From assembly GCA_947561715.1 (NCBI GenBank), contig OX387205.1:7693001-7757000 (forward strand): a DNA stretch of 64,000 nt, written 5' to 3'. Both the position numbers and the translations under genes were made by a program. Each line of letters begins with the position of its first letter. Position 1 is the first letter of the stretch. Below the pieces are notes generated by a model. It had not been told where the DNA came from and searched no databases. It was given only the letters and a program-made list of their open reading frames with translations. Below are positions 1 to 20,682 of this stretch, one piece after another. Source of the stretch: Ascidia mentula (taxonomy: Eukaryota > Chordata > Ascidiacea > Phlebobranchia > Ascidiidae).

Positions 1-963
1 CTCTGACAATAATGTATTTGGGCGTATCAGCAAAACTCAAATGTGATGCCAATTGTGTGAAATGTCAGTTGACCAACTGGTTGTGAAGACAGCTGATATC
101 ACCTACAATAACCAGCAGACCTTTTGTGTGACAAGAAACGCGCACACGCGTTATGTCTGTTGAAGGGAGTAAAATTCCAACATTTTATCAAGTTTTCGAT
201 GAAGAGCTTTGATTTAGACAGTTGAAGGTCTGGAATATATCAATTAAGTATAATGCAGGTGTGCTGCAGTTTGTCAAATACGACCCCAGTAGTTTTTTTA
301 GTTGACAGAATAATGCGAACATTCTCTTGTTCCTTGTTATGGAAGCGATTTTTTAGAACAATGAAGAACATGTAGCCACTGTGCTTGGCGATGATACTGA
401 TCAAATACCTGTAACTAGTTGGGTACATACGCGGTAGTGACTTATTAACCAGATCCTATAAGTGGTTGCACAGTAAACATTGTATCATTGTACTTTTACA
501 ATGCAACGGACATCATTTCGGAAACTGTAATATTTCAGCTTTTATCAGATATTTGATTAATCACCGGCCTTTGTCTAATTAATACTTTGCAGTTTTGTGT
601 AAGGCATACAGTATTGTACTTGTTCATTCTACTTGTGCAGACAAATATGTATGTGCCAAGAAAAGTTGTTTGAGTAGTCTAAAATAATACCTGGCGTAAA
701 TTATTTATCCTATCGATTTTAAGTCAGTTCTGCGGTAAGATTAACAACGGCCTTTTTGTGTTAATCCTCGAATCTTTCGCGCCAAATTAAGAATGAGTCC
801 ATCCTACTCAGCAGGCTTCTATAATAAGTAACTAGCACCAAAATAATAAAGTATGTATAAATAGTAAACTATATGTTTTGATCATTTATTGTAGTTTCCT
901 GAATATTGTTCAATGATATCTGTTGTGTTAGACATAATTGCACTTTAGAGGCGCAGTATAGTA
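1..963. other. Upstream flank of the first kinase gene, no gene seen
   Basis: No reading frame here resembles a known protein; the only open frame above 60 codons (240-428, minus) has no recognisable motif. The stretch just before the ATG at 964 carries an AG preceded by pyrimidines (about 947-950), which could be the acceptor of a 5' UTR intron or of spliced-leader trans-splicing. Neither can be decided from sequence alone. Confidence 0.4.
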
Positions 964-6140
<5,177 letters not shown>

Positions 6141-8098
6141 ATATTGCAAGTTTTACAGTCGGCGTATTTGCAGACATAACTACCTGTACTTTACATTCGG
6201 GCCTAGTTGCATTTTAGCCCTTCTTTTTTCAGATATTCGTGTTTTACACTCCGACACAAAATTTTTGATTTGTTGCGTGCCCTGTTTGTGACGTCCTTTA
6301 CGTAACATTTTTGTATTGAACACCTGATTTTCTAGCACTGCACTATCTCCGCTTACTGTAAGAAACTTTATGAGAGTAAATTATGGTATAAGTCTTCTTG
6401 AGTGATATTTCGGGAATGGAATGTGTGACGAACAAATTAAATGAGTCCATATTTACCAAAGTGCTGGCAGCTGCGATGGGCTTGGGCGAACCTAACCTTT
6501 CCAACAGCAGTTGATCTGGATCGATATCTTGCCTCATTAAGGTCGATTCAATGTTTGCCATCGCTTAGATTCTGAGCTATATTCATATAAATAAGTTTGG
6601 TATTGTTATTGTTGACGAATCTAGCTGTGGATAAAAGTGAGCAACTACATTGTCTGTTTTCACAACAAACAATAAGTTTTAAAAGATACGTTACGCCATA
6701 GTTTTGCGTATTCAATTAACCTAGTAAATAAAGTTTAATACTTTGGAATATTGAATATATTTTTATCTCCTTTTTTCGTGTTGTACATAGTTCTAAAAAG
6801 TGGCATTAACAAATAGTAACGAGGGGCAACTGGCATTCATAGTTATTTTTACTCTTCAATTGAACTTTGATTACAACTGTGGAAAACATGTGGCCTCACC
6901 CATTTTTTAAAGCAAGGAAAACACACCTTCCCATTGGTTTAGTACATTGGTTTTTAACCAGTTTTCTTCATAGAGGAACGATGAGGCTAAATCATTAGGT
7001 TTGGCTATAATAAACTTAATTAGTGATTTCAAAGGACAAACTGGTTTAAAAAGACTGATGTAGAGAGGACAAAACTAGGCCTAAATCTTTTTAGTTCAAT
7101 GAAATGTTATTCAAATTTTTTTTTTGAAATTGGCAATGTATTGATTTAAAAAATACAAACATTGCGTTGATATATGATTGGTAATTAACAAAATCATATC
7201 TTCTAAATACTGAGGCCCAATGCTAATGCTTTTCCTGGCGTTTTTAATTCAACAAAATACGCTATTGTATAAGTTTTGGTTCTGTAAGCTGTTACGAGTT
7301 TATTAGATTTCAATTTTTGATAGCAAATAGAATGTACTTTCATATAGTTAAAAGTAAGTATTTCGTAGGCGAAAAATTGTCCCATACAGGTTAAATTAAT
7401 TTTGTGCAGTCCAACACACATGTTGCTGGAAGGTTACCGATGAACCACATCGGAAAAATTTGGTATTTGGTATCCGATACACCAGTATAAAAACATTTGA
7501 TCTTACGGTTTGTGCAACTGGTGAATAAAGTTGTGGCCCAAATAGTCAATGAAAACAGTTTAGAAAGGGAAAGTTTTCGTTCTGCTCTGCGTTGGTGGGC
7601 AAACTTTAATGTGGACATGGTGATAAATTTTGAAGTGGGTGGTATTTTAATTGATGAGACGGTTTTCGTGAAAAGATTAATGATTGATGAAATTGTCCCG
7701 CCCGAATTTTGAGAGGTGCCATTGTTTACAATTCTACGTTGATTAAGTGTGTGTAGTGACATCACCGATGTCCGCATGTTAGCGAACCCTGACGTATAGT
7801 GTTGATTTTGCGTTTAAGCTCTTTATGTGTGACACCTATACAAGTGCACATATACGAATGACACTATTTTAGGAAATTTGTGCCAGGGATAAGAGAAAGA
7901 AACCCATTGCTCAGTGACTATTGTGGTTGAGTTGGGGCCTTTCACAATAGAGTTACTTGAAATAAGATATTGTCAAGTAACGACAGGAAGATAGCAAACA
8001 AATTGTGCATTTTTCGTTTTCGCACGTTAGGAGAAGTACGCTTATTTTAACAGAAAACAAAAATATTTTGGAAAGTTGTTTTACACTCGTTTAGCAAT
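6141..8098. other. Gap between the tandem PKG genes, no recognised gene
   Basis: Holds the 3' UTR and a poly(A) signal (6727-6732) of PKG copy 1 and the 5' region of copy 2. A 128-codon open frame lies on the minus strand at 7391-7777 and a 71-codon frame on the plus strand at 7497-7712. Neither has a recognisable domain or splice context, so I do not call a gene. The ATG of copy 2 (8099) is preceded within 6 bases by a pyrimidine-rich tract ending in TAG, compatible with a 5' UTR intron or trans-splice acceptor. Confidence 0.4.
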
Positions 8099-11983
<3,885 letters not shown>

Positions 11984-13735
11984 ACATGTTAAATACAAAT
12001 ATTACCTCATTTAAATTTAGCTTTGTCAGCTTATTTGCTGTAAATTTTATCAGCCTACAACATTTTTCTAGTAAACCGTAGACAAACTTTATTATACACT
12101 GGGTTTAAATATTTTTTAATCGTTTATTGTTGTGCCTTTTTTGAAAATTAGCTATGATTATTTATTTCTTATTTTTATGTATATTTACATTTTATTCCCT
12201 TAATTTTCACAATACACATATAAAATAAATGGCGTATGAAAATGTCTACAGCTTCTTACAATCTTATGTGATTAAAAAAAGTCCTGTGATTTTTAAAAAA
12301 TGTTCCAAAACTCATTTGGAATATTCGCTGTAAAAATTTTCTTTAGTACAAAGCAATAAACGTCCGCCTATAGGGGAGACCGGGGATAGCTCGGACGGTT
12401 TTGGGAAAATTGTTCATATTTTTTTAAAATTATGAACCACATTCTTAAACTTTATTTTGTTGTAAGTAGTAAAGCATTATTCAAAAAACAAAAGGTTTTT
12501 CGTTCGTTTTAGCTCACTAAAAATGTTTATTCAGCCCGTTTTTTAAACAGGTCTCAAATGCTCGGTACCGGGGTAACATCGGACGTGACTGGGGATATCT
12601 CGGACAGCAAGTTTTAACAGACGTTTTTTTTTGTGTATTTAACAAATAACTGAAATCAAACTTGGCGCAATATCAGCATTGGGGCATTAGCGCAAAAAAT
12701 ATCTTTCAAGCTTTCAGGAATCGGGGCGTGGCCACCTATAGTTTCGACCTTTCCACACGTTCATGCTTTGGGTAAATCGTGTACGTTTAACGGCAGCACG
12801 GATATCATAGATTTTGGAGTCAACAAACGATTTTTTATCTTTGGGGCTTTTTCTTACTGCCAAAGTTCAATCATTTCATCCAGCCTCTGTTTATTCTCTT
12901 CTATGACCGATAATTTTTCATAAAACTCGAAAATTGTTGCCTTCTCGCGATTTTTTGCCATGATGTCCGAAGTATCACCGACCACGTGACGACATAGAAA
13001 TTCTTAAACTATGGCCGTATTTTCAAAGGTTACACAAAATCATCATTGGCCTGTCCAAGAATACATATTTGATTATGCAATCAACCCAAAATTACTGCAT
13101 TTTGATTAACTGTGACAGATATATAACCTTCCACATACAAATTGAAAAACTTGGTTTCACTGATAAATTGACTTTTTCGATTATAACTTTTTAAGCAGAC
13201 ATGATTTAATTCCAAAGTTCCTGTTAACGTTTGATGGAGACATAAAGCTTTTGTAAAAGTGTCTTAACAATACCTAATTGTGACGTAAAATACCTGGTCC
13301 GAGGTATCCCCGTGTCCGAAGTATCCTCGGTCTCCCCCCGCGATTACTTTCCTTAACCTGATTATAATACGCCACTGCTAATTTATAGGATTCATTGGTA
13401 GTGTAAGCTTATATTTATTTATGATCACTGTAAACCACATGCTTCCTAATGTCACTCTGGAGCAAAATTATAAGTTTAGTTTTTGTGGAAATTAAGTGAC
13501 CAACCGCGGTAGTGACTAGAGAGAATAACTGCCTTTCACAAGTAAGCGAGTGCCAGTTAGTAAACGTTGGGTAATTGGGTGTAATCATAGTATTTGTAAC
13601 AAGTTGCGATAGAAAAGGTCTGTAGTCGAGCCGGATGCCAGACGGCTCTGGGAGTTCTGCAGGAAAGCCTAAAGCCGTCTGCATCCTTCGTTCCTCCGCC
13701 TGCGTTCCACTTGTGAGAGAAATAGATCAGAAAAC
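11984..13735. other. Gap between PKG copy 2 and ATP13A1
   Basis: Contains the 3' UTR of PKG copy 2 (AATAAA near 12225 and 12352) and an inverted-end element at 12373-13337, annotated separately. From 13338 to 13735 I see no gene; this part should hold the ATP13A1 promoter. The minus-strand frame at 13415-13684 has no recognisable motif. Confidence 0.5.
12373..13337. mobile_element. Non-autonomous DNA-transposon-like element with terminal inverted repeats
   Basis: The ends form imperfect terminal inverted repeats of 24 bases: 12373-12396 begins GGGGAGACCGGGGATAG, and the reverse complement of 13314-13337 begins GGGGAGACCGAGGATAC; 21 of 24 positions match. The same GGGGATA..TCGGAC box recurs inside the ends (about 12580-12605 and 13295-13315). 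Inside there is only a short minus-strand frame (about 12858-12962, starting MAKNREKATIFEF), too short for a transposase, so the copy is non-autonomous or decayed. I could not see a clear target-site duplication. The superfamily is not assigned. Confidence 0.7.
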
Positions 13736-16700
13736 ATGCCTACAACAACCTCTGTCTTTAAACAACACGCATTGACCCGTAGACTTTTATTTTGTCTTTG
13801 TTTATTGAACATTTTTGCCGGTTATTTGTGCTTCAGCTGTGGTCACTCAAGCATGCAGGTCACGTTGTTGGAAAAGCTTGTTGCTGAACTGGAGCTACGC
13901 TTAGTTTTTTATGATAATATTAATTTAATAACACTGTATTTTCCATCCAATTAACTTTGTTTGTGTATTGCAGAAAAAAAACATGAAAATATTCCCAAAA
14001 AATGATGATCTGGTTAGCAAAATTGAGCTATATTGTCGAAAGCATTGGCTGCTCTATGGTTTTGTAGTTCCATTTGTAGTTGTGTATGCTGGGCTTATAG
14101 TTTCATGGTTTTCCCTACAAAATACTCGATACGAATTATGGATTATCTTGTCACTGCTCATCTTGCTCATTCACATATTGACCGTTTTGTTTTGTTTTTG
14201 GTCAGTCAACTTCAGATGCATTATGATGTACAGAAAGGTATGCAAAAACAATGCTTTTTCATAAACTACCCCATAAAGGCTAAATGTATGTTAATTTCAG
14301 GTATCACACCCATCATTTGCAAAATATGCTAAAGTTGTTCCAACTTCTCACAATGGTTCTACAGAATTAGTTCATATTCATCAACGAAGTGTTTCTAATG
14401 ATAATGTAAAAATTTGGATTGAATTTCAAAAGGTATATCATTGTTATTTAATTGTTTGGAATACTGCATGTTATTGCATACTTGGCCCTTTTTTGGGTGA
14501 CATGTGTGCCATATGGCCTGTGCCACTTTTTGGTTATAACCCCTGTTTGCAAGTCACATGATTGCTAAGTTTATATATCTGACTTTTAAGCAAGTTGGCA
14601 ATAATGTTGTGTATTGAGGAATATATAAAATTCTATGCTAATTTCCAAGGAAAATAAACTAGTACATTAATATATGGCGAAAAAATAATCACAAACTTAA
14701 AAATCTAGTCAGACAATATGTTTTTGTTTAATGTTCTACCCACTGTAACTGGCAAGCACTGTCTTGTCTGTTTGAACCAGATTTTTTGTTTCTCGCTCCA
14801 AATTTCCTTCATTGCGACAATCCTGCCTTGGCATGCAAAAGTACATGTTGTGTTGTACATTCTTAACCTGCAGGTATAATGTTTAGATGGTTTATGTGTT
14901 TGATGGAGAGGAAAAAAAAGTATTCCTCCCAGTGAAATTTCCCACGGATAATGTTTTCAAATACTATCAAAACTGGAAAGGTTATCAAGATGATGAATTT
15001 TACGATTTATCAAAAGAAGCATTTGGGAACAATGAGTAATTAATGCATTGCTGAATTTATATATTGTTTGATAATATTTTAAAGTATGTTACAATAATGG
15101 TTATTTTTTAGGATGGAAATGATAATTCCCGAATTTAAAGAATTGTTTTTAGAAAGAGCTACTGCTCCTTTTTTTGTTTTTCAGGTAACTTGGTAGTTTA
15201 AACTGCTTGGTAGTTTCACCTAATTTAAACTTATTAAACTTTATTTTTGTACTGTCAAGGTATTTTGTGTTGTCTTGTGGTGTTTGGATGAATATTGGTA
15301 TTATTCATTATTCACCCTTTTTATGCTGGTTGCTTTTGAGGCATCTTTGGTTTATCAGCAACTCCGCAATTTGTCTGAAATCAGAAAAATGGGTAACAAA
15401 CCCTATCAAATAAATGTATGTTGATGCATATTCTTTCATGACAAATTCCTACCCAACTATGCTGTGCAGGTTTTTCGATGTCGAAAATGGAGACATGTTC
15501 CAAGCAACCAACTTATTGCGGGTGATATAATTTCCATCACTCGTTCTGCTACTGATGGCAACAGTATACCATGTGATGTGCTTTTGTTGCGAGGGAGGTT
15601 AATAGTTGATGAAGCAATGCTCACTGGAGAATCAGTTCCCCAAATGAAGGTCTGTGATACCAAAGTTTTGTACATTATCCATTACACTTCAAAAATGTTT
15701 GGTATTGTAGGAACCAATTGAAAATGTGGACTCAGAAACAGTTCTAGATCTGTCAGTCCACACAAGACTGCATTTAATAAGTGGTGGAACTAAAGTTGTT
15801 CAACATGAACCACCGACAAGAAGTTCAACTGCCAAGGAAGGTGCATCAAGACCCCCTGATAATGGTTGTGTTGGTTATGTTGTTCGTACCGGCTTTAACA
15901 CATCACAAGTAAAACAGATGGCTAATTTAAAGTTTGCAATTGCCTAACAGAATAAATTTAAGGGAAAGCTGCTCCGTACAATTTTGTATGGAGTCAAGAG
16001 AGTTACAGCAAACAACTTGGAAACATTTGCATTTATAATGTTTCTACTGATATTTGCTATTGCTGCATCATCATATGTTTGGGTTGTTGGTAAGTTTAAT
16101 ACTCATTTCCTGTTGTGCATTTTCAACATGATTGCATTTACAGGGAGTGCCGACCCCAACAGAAGTCGATATAAACTCGTTCTTAATTGCATACTTATTT
16201 TGACTTCAGTAGTTCCACCAGAACTTCCTATAGAGTTGTCTCTTGCTGTTAATTCATCTCTTCTTGCTTTGTCCAAGTTATGTAAGTTGCTTTTATTTTG
16301 TTGTTTTCACTGCTGTTTATAAGACATGAACGTTTTTATATTTAGATGTTTATTGCACTGAGCCATTTCGGATACCATTTGCTGGAAAGGCGGACATGTG
16401 CTGTTTTGACAAAACTGGTACTCTAACTAGTGACAGTTTAATTGTAGAGGGTATTGCAGGTATGTTTGACATTCATATCCTATTACATGTCCCATTCATT
16501 GCTTCATCCTCAAAGGTATGGAAAGTGAATTTAAGGTGGGAAAGAAAGAACTCCTCTGCCCTGTAACAGACTCACCTGCATCCACACAAAAGGCTAGTTT
16601 TAACAGAACAATTTTGTAGATGTTATAAAAGCAAAATGTTGTGTAGGTACTTGCAACATGTCATTCTCTTGTGAATATGGATGATGAGTTGGTAGGAGAT

Positions 16701-19700
16701 CCACTGGAGCAAGCAATGCTCAAAGCTGTGGATTGGACTTTAACCAAAGGTTTTAACATAATTTCTTGATTGTTACTTTTTGATATTTTTTTTAACGGAT
16801 TCTTAAATGCTGATTTGTAATTAAATCTTGCTCGGTGAAAGTAAACGAACTTGTGCAATGTAAATAGAAATATAGATGTATTAAAGCAATTTACCATATT
16901 GACCGAGTATTTGAAAAAGTTTTTTGCAATCCTATTATTTGTATTGGTCTTTATTTTAGGTGATGTTGTTATACCTAAAAAAAGGACTGCTGGCCTGCAA
17001 CCGCTAAAAGTGGTTCAAAGATTTCATTTCAGTTCACTTTTAAAAGTAAGTTGGCTCAAACAAATATTTTTTTTAAATGTTCTGGTTACAATTTTTTTGT
17101 AGCGAATGAGCACAATTGTAAGTCAGGAAGAACTTGGATCAGTTAATCACACATACATGGTGACAGTCAAGGGAGCAGCAGAAACTCTCAAACCAATGGT
17201 ACATTTATTGCTGTTCAACAAAAAAAAAATATTTCCATATATTTTATGCTCTTGCCAGTTTGCTGACATTCCATCTTTTTATGATGAGCAACATCAAAGT
17301 TTATCCCAGCGTGGGGCAAGAGTGTTAGCACTTGGCTATAGAATTCTTGGCAAAGGATTTTCATCCCAACAGGTAGAGTCAAAGCTTTTTTTCTTATTGT
17401 TTGGCTTTGCTTTAAAGTTGATATAAAAACTTAAAAGTTATGCCTTTGCAACTTCTTGTTTTGTAATATATATATTGTATATATACTACTTTTTCTTGTT
17501 TTTCTTTTTAGATTAGAAACATGAAACGAAATGATGTGGAGCAAAATCTTACTTTTGCAGGTTTTGTAATAATATCCTGTCCATTAAAACCAGATTCAAA
17601 GTCTGTGATGAAGGAATTAAGAAATGCTTCACACCATGTGACTACCATTAATCTCATCTTTCTTTTGAGTCACACCAAATTATTGAGTGTAATTTATTTA
17701 TGTTCAGATGACAATGATAACTGGAGACAATCCTTTAACAGCATGTTATGTTGGAAGGGTTCTTCATTTTGTCCGTAAAAATGGATGTCTCATATTGAAA
17801 AATACTGGAACTGATGAAGGTAAGCAAATGACAAGTAGTAGTATAAATATAAACTCCCTTCTCTATGTCCATATAGTGTTAAATTACCTGTACCATTTTG
17901 CACAGAGATGAACTGGTTATGGCAGTCTCTTGATAGAGAAGTTGAATTTCCACTGGAGACAGACAACATGAAACTTTTAACTCAAGATTATGACCTATGC
18001 TTAACAGGCTATGTAAGTCAAGGTTTAATTTCATTACAGTACTTACTTAATTATTGCCTGTTTGTTTAGGCAATGTCTTATCTTCAAAACAATTCAGAGA
18101 AGTTTTTAAAGAAACTTTTGCCATGTGTTAGAATTTTTGCTCGCACAAGCCCAAAACAGAAAGAAGAGGTAAATGAACAATATACCCTGGGTATATATTT
18201 TGTGAAACATTTTACATTGCATTGCTTTAAGGTAATAGTCATGCTAAAACAGCTTGGGTTTAATGTGTTAATGTGTGGAGATGGAACAAATGATGTTGGG
18301 GCACTCAAACATGCACATGTTGGTGGGTAAATTTTTTGTCTTATTTGAAACAACTATGTTGTCATGTTTACATATGTCTGTCAATAGGTGTTGCACTGCT
18401 TAGCAATCCCCCTGAAAGTTTGATAAAAAGGAATCAAGCAAATGGCAGTAAAACAGACAAACTAGACAAGACTGTAAGTCCAAATGATGAAAATGATTCT
18501 GGGAAATTTGCCATGAAAAACAGGCAAAGATTAACTAAAGTGGTTGAAAAAGGGCAGCCACGGGGAATCAGAAACAGGTGAAATGTGGATGACTTATTTT
18601 TACCCTTCTGTTTCAAAATGCTTCCAACCAAATTTTAAAAATATTGTTTTGGCAGAATGCAACAGAAGCATGATGAAATTTCGAAAAAACAGAAAAAGAT
18701 GCAAGAATTGATAAATGAAATGGAACCTGATCCACAAGTGGTGAAGATGGGAGATGCCAGTATTGCTGCTCCTTTCTCATACAAGCTTTCCAGCACTGCA
18801 GCAAGTAAACAACTAACCTTGCATTTATCTTATATTGTCAACAAATGTTGTTATGGTTTGTGTAATTTGTTTTTCATATCCACAGTTTGTCACATTATCA
18901 AGCAGGGTCGGTGCACACTTGTTACAACACTTCAGATGTTTAAAATCCTAGCTCTTAATGCTTTAGTATTGGCATACAGTCAGTCTGTGCTCTTTCTTGA
19001 TGGTGTCAAGTTTTCAGATGCACAAGCTACTCTGCAGGGCTTGCTGCTTGCTGGATGCTTTTTATTTATTTCAAGGAGTAAGGTATCTGTTACTATTTTC
19101 CAATTTTTATATTCGAAAACTTTACCTCAAACTTCTAGAAAGTACTTGCCACCAAAAGGCCTTTATAACTGATTTAAATTTGTTTTCTTTGTAGCCATTG
19201 AAAGTTCTTTCAAAGGAAAGGCCGTTGCCAAATATATTTAATTTTTACACAATCTTGACCATTTGTGGCCAATTTTCCCTCCATTTTGCGTCTCTTGTTT
19301 ATCTTGTTGGCGAAGCTAAAGAAAGGGAGCCAAGGTATTTATGTCTGTTTTTTTGCAAAAATCTTATCTAAAGTAATATTTCTCATTTGTACAGGGAGGA
19401 TGTTGATGTGGAAGCAGATTTTAAGCCCAATTTGCTTAATTCTACAGTATACGTTCTTTCACTTGCTACACAAATTATTACTTTTGCAGTCAATTACAGG
19501 GTATGTTATCCAATAGATTTCCTTTTTTCACTACAATGAGATAATGTGGCGATGGTTTTTAAACACAATGATATTTGTTTTTGTATAGATAGCTCATACA
19601 GCAACCAACTTTGCCTACTCCCCGATATAATAGCAACAATTTATACTCTTATCAGTGATTTCACACGAACTGTCAACTTTACATATAACCTATCTGTTTA

Positions 19701-20195
19701 ACATGCGTCGCGACCCGTTGGCTGGAAAGCACTACTTGCAGTGTTATTCTTATTTTGTTTTGATTATGTAGTTGGTAAACTGCATGATAATTTTTCTTAT
19801 ACCATGTTACAAAGGAAAACATATACTACTTGTTAACTTGTTTTTAATTCTACCAGTAAAGTTTTACTCCCTTTCTCAGGGTCGGCCTTTCATGGAAAGC
19901 TTAACTGAAAACAAACCACTACTTTATAGCCTGTTGGTATCATCAGGGTTTCTAATGGCACTCGTACTTAACGTGTTTCCCGATGTCAACGCACAGTTTG
20001 AAATAGTTGAGTTTACTGATGAGGTAAGTCCCATCTGTAAATGTCAGCTTCCAATATTTTCAACATCAATTTGTTCTGTTGCAGTTCCGTTTAGTCATAC
20101 TGCAAGTGTTGGCTGCTATCCTTACTATGTCGGTTTTAATTGACGGAACATTACGCTTTTTCATTGGAGCTGGTCGACTGAAACGACTTTACTAA
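13736..20195 (+). CDS. ATP13A1: P5A-type ATPase ATP13A1 (ER transmembrane-helix dislocase)
   Basis: Endoplasmic-reticulum P-type ATPase, known in yeast and mammals to extract mis-inserted transmembrane helices. About 1233 residues from 28 exons: 13736-13858, 13974-14237, 14301-14432, 14887-15035, 15112-15184, 15260-15415, 15470-15649, 15711-15908, 15963-16089, 16144-16281, 16346-16459, 16516-16592, 16647-16749, 16960-17045, 17103-17198, 17259-17372, 17512-17637, 17708-17819, 17906-18012, 18070-18168, 18232-18322, 18388-18577, 18656-18804, 18886-19082, 19195-19334, 19395-19500, 19880-20023, 20085-20195. Visible motifs: actuator [13 protein letters not shown] in the membrane core, phosphorylation site [12 protein letters not shown], hinge [11 protein letters not shown]. 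The human protein is 1204 residues. The first exon is the least certain, because its donor is weak (GTCACG); translation could begin at the ATG at 13983. The intron after 16592 appears to start with GC. Confidence 0.95.
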
Positions 20196-20682
20196 AGTTA
20201 GCTTTCACGGACAAGAAACATGTAGAAAATTCTTTTTTTGCAATTCGATGTGGTCTGTGTTCGTTTTGGGGCAGTTTAGAATAATTAGCTGCAGAATTTA
20301 CACCGACGTAACATTCCGAGTATCTGTTCTTCCCGGAAGTGAAAATGCTGAATCTAGTTTTTCGGTTGAAGTTTTTTTTTTATTTTGCATTAAAACAGAA
20401 TGACAATTTAAATATATGACGTGTGATTAGCAGTTGTAAGAAACATTCACTATCACAATCTATTTGCCTAAGTTTGTTTAGATTATAAGAATATTTTCCA
20501 CTTGACCTAAATCCAAACGATTTTCACAGCAAGATAAAAAATGAACAAAAGTTTTTTTTGTTAGTTTTTGTTATGAGGAATGGGATCAGTAAAAACGGTT
20601 TAAGATGGAACTATTGGGTCCTACTTTTACAAATAAATTGCTTGACAAACGACCTTCTCTCTCGTTAGGCTAAGTTGAGTGT
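20196..20682. other. Convergent 3' ends of ATP13A1 and the SLC16 gene
   Basis: A 487-base gap between two genes that run towards each other. A minus-strand poly(A) signal (TTTATT on the plus strand, about 20379-20384) suits the SLC16 gene, and a plus-strand AATAAA at about 20631-20636 could serve ATP13A1, so the two transcripts may overlap at their tails. No other feature seen. Confidence 0.5.

Noticed and set aside
7391..7777. 128-codon open frame on the minus strand between the PKG genes, with a 71-codon frame opposite
   Set aside because: No recognisable motif, no splice context and low-complexity composition. An AT-rich gap of 2 kb can hold such a frame by chance, though a decayed transposon piece cannot be excluded.
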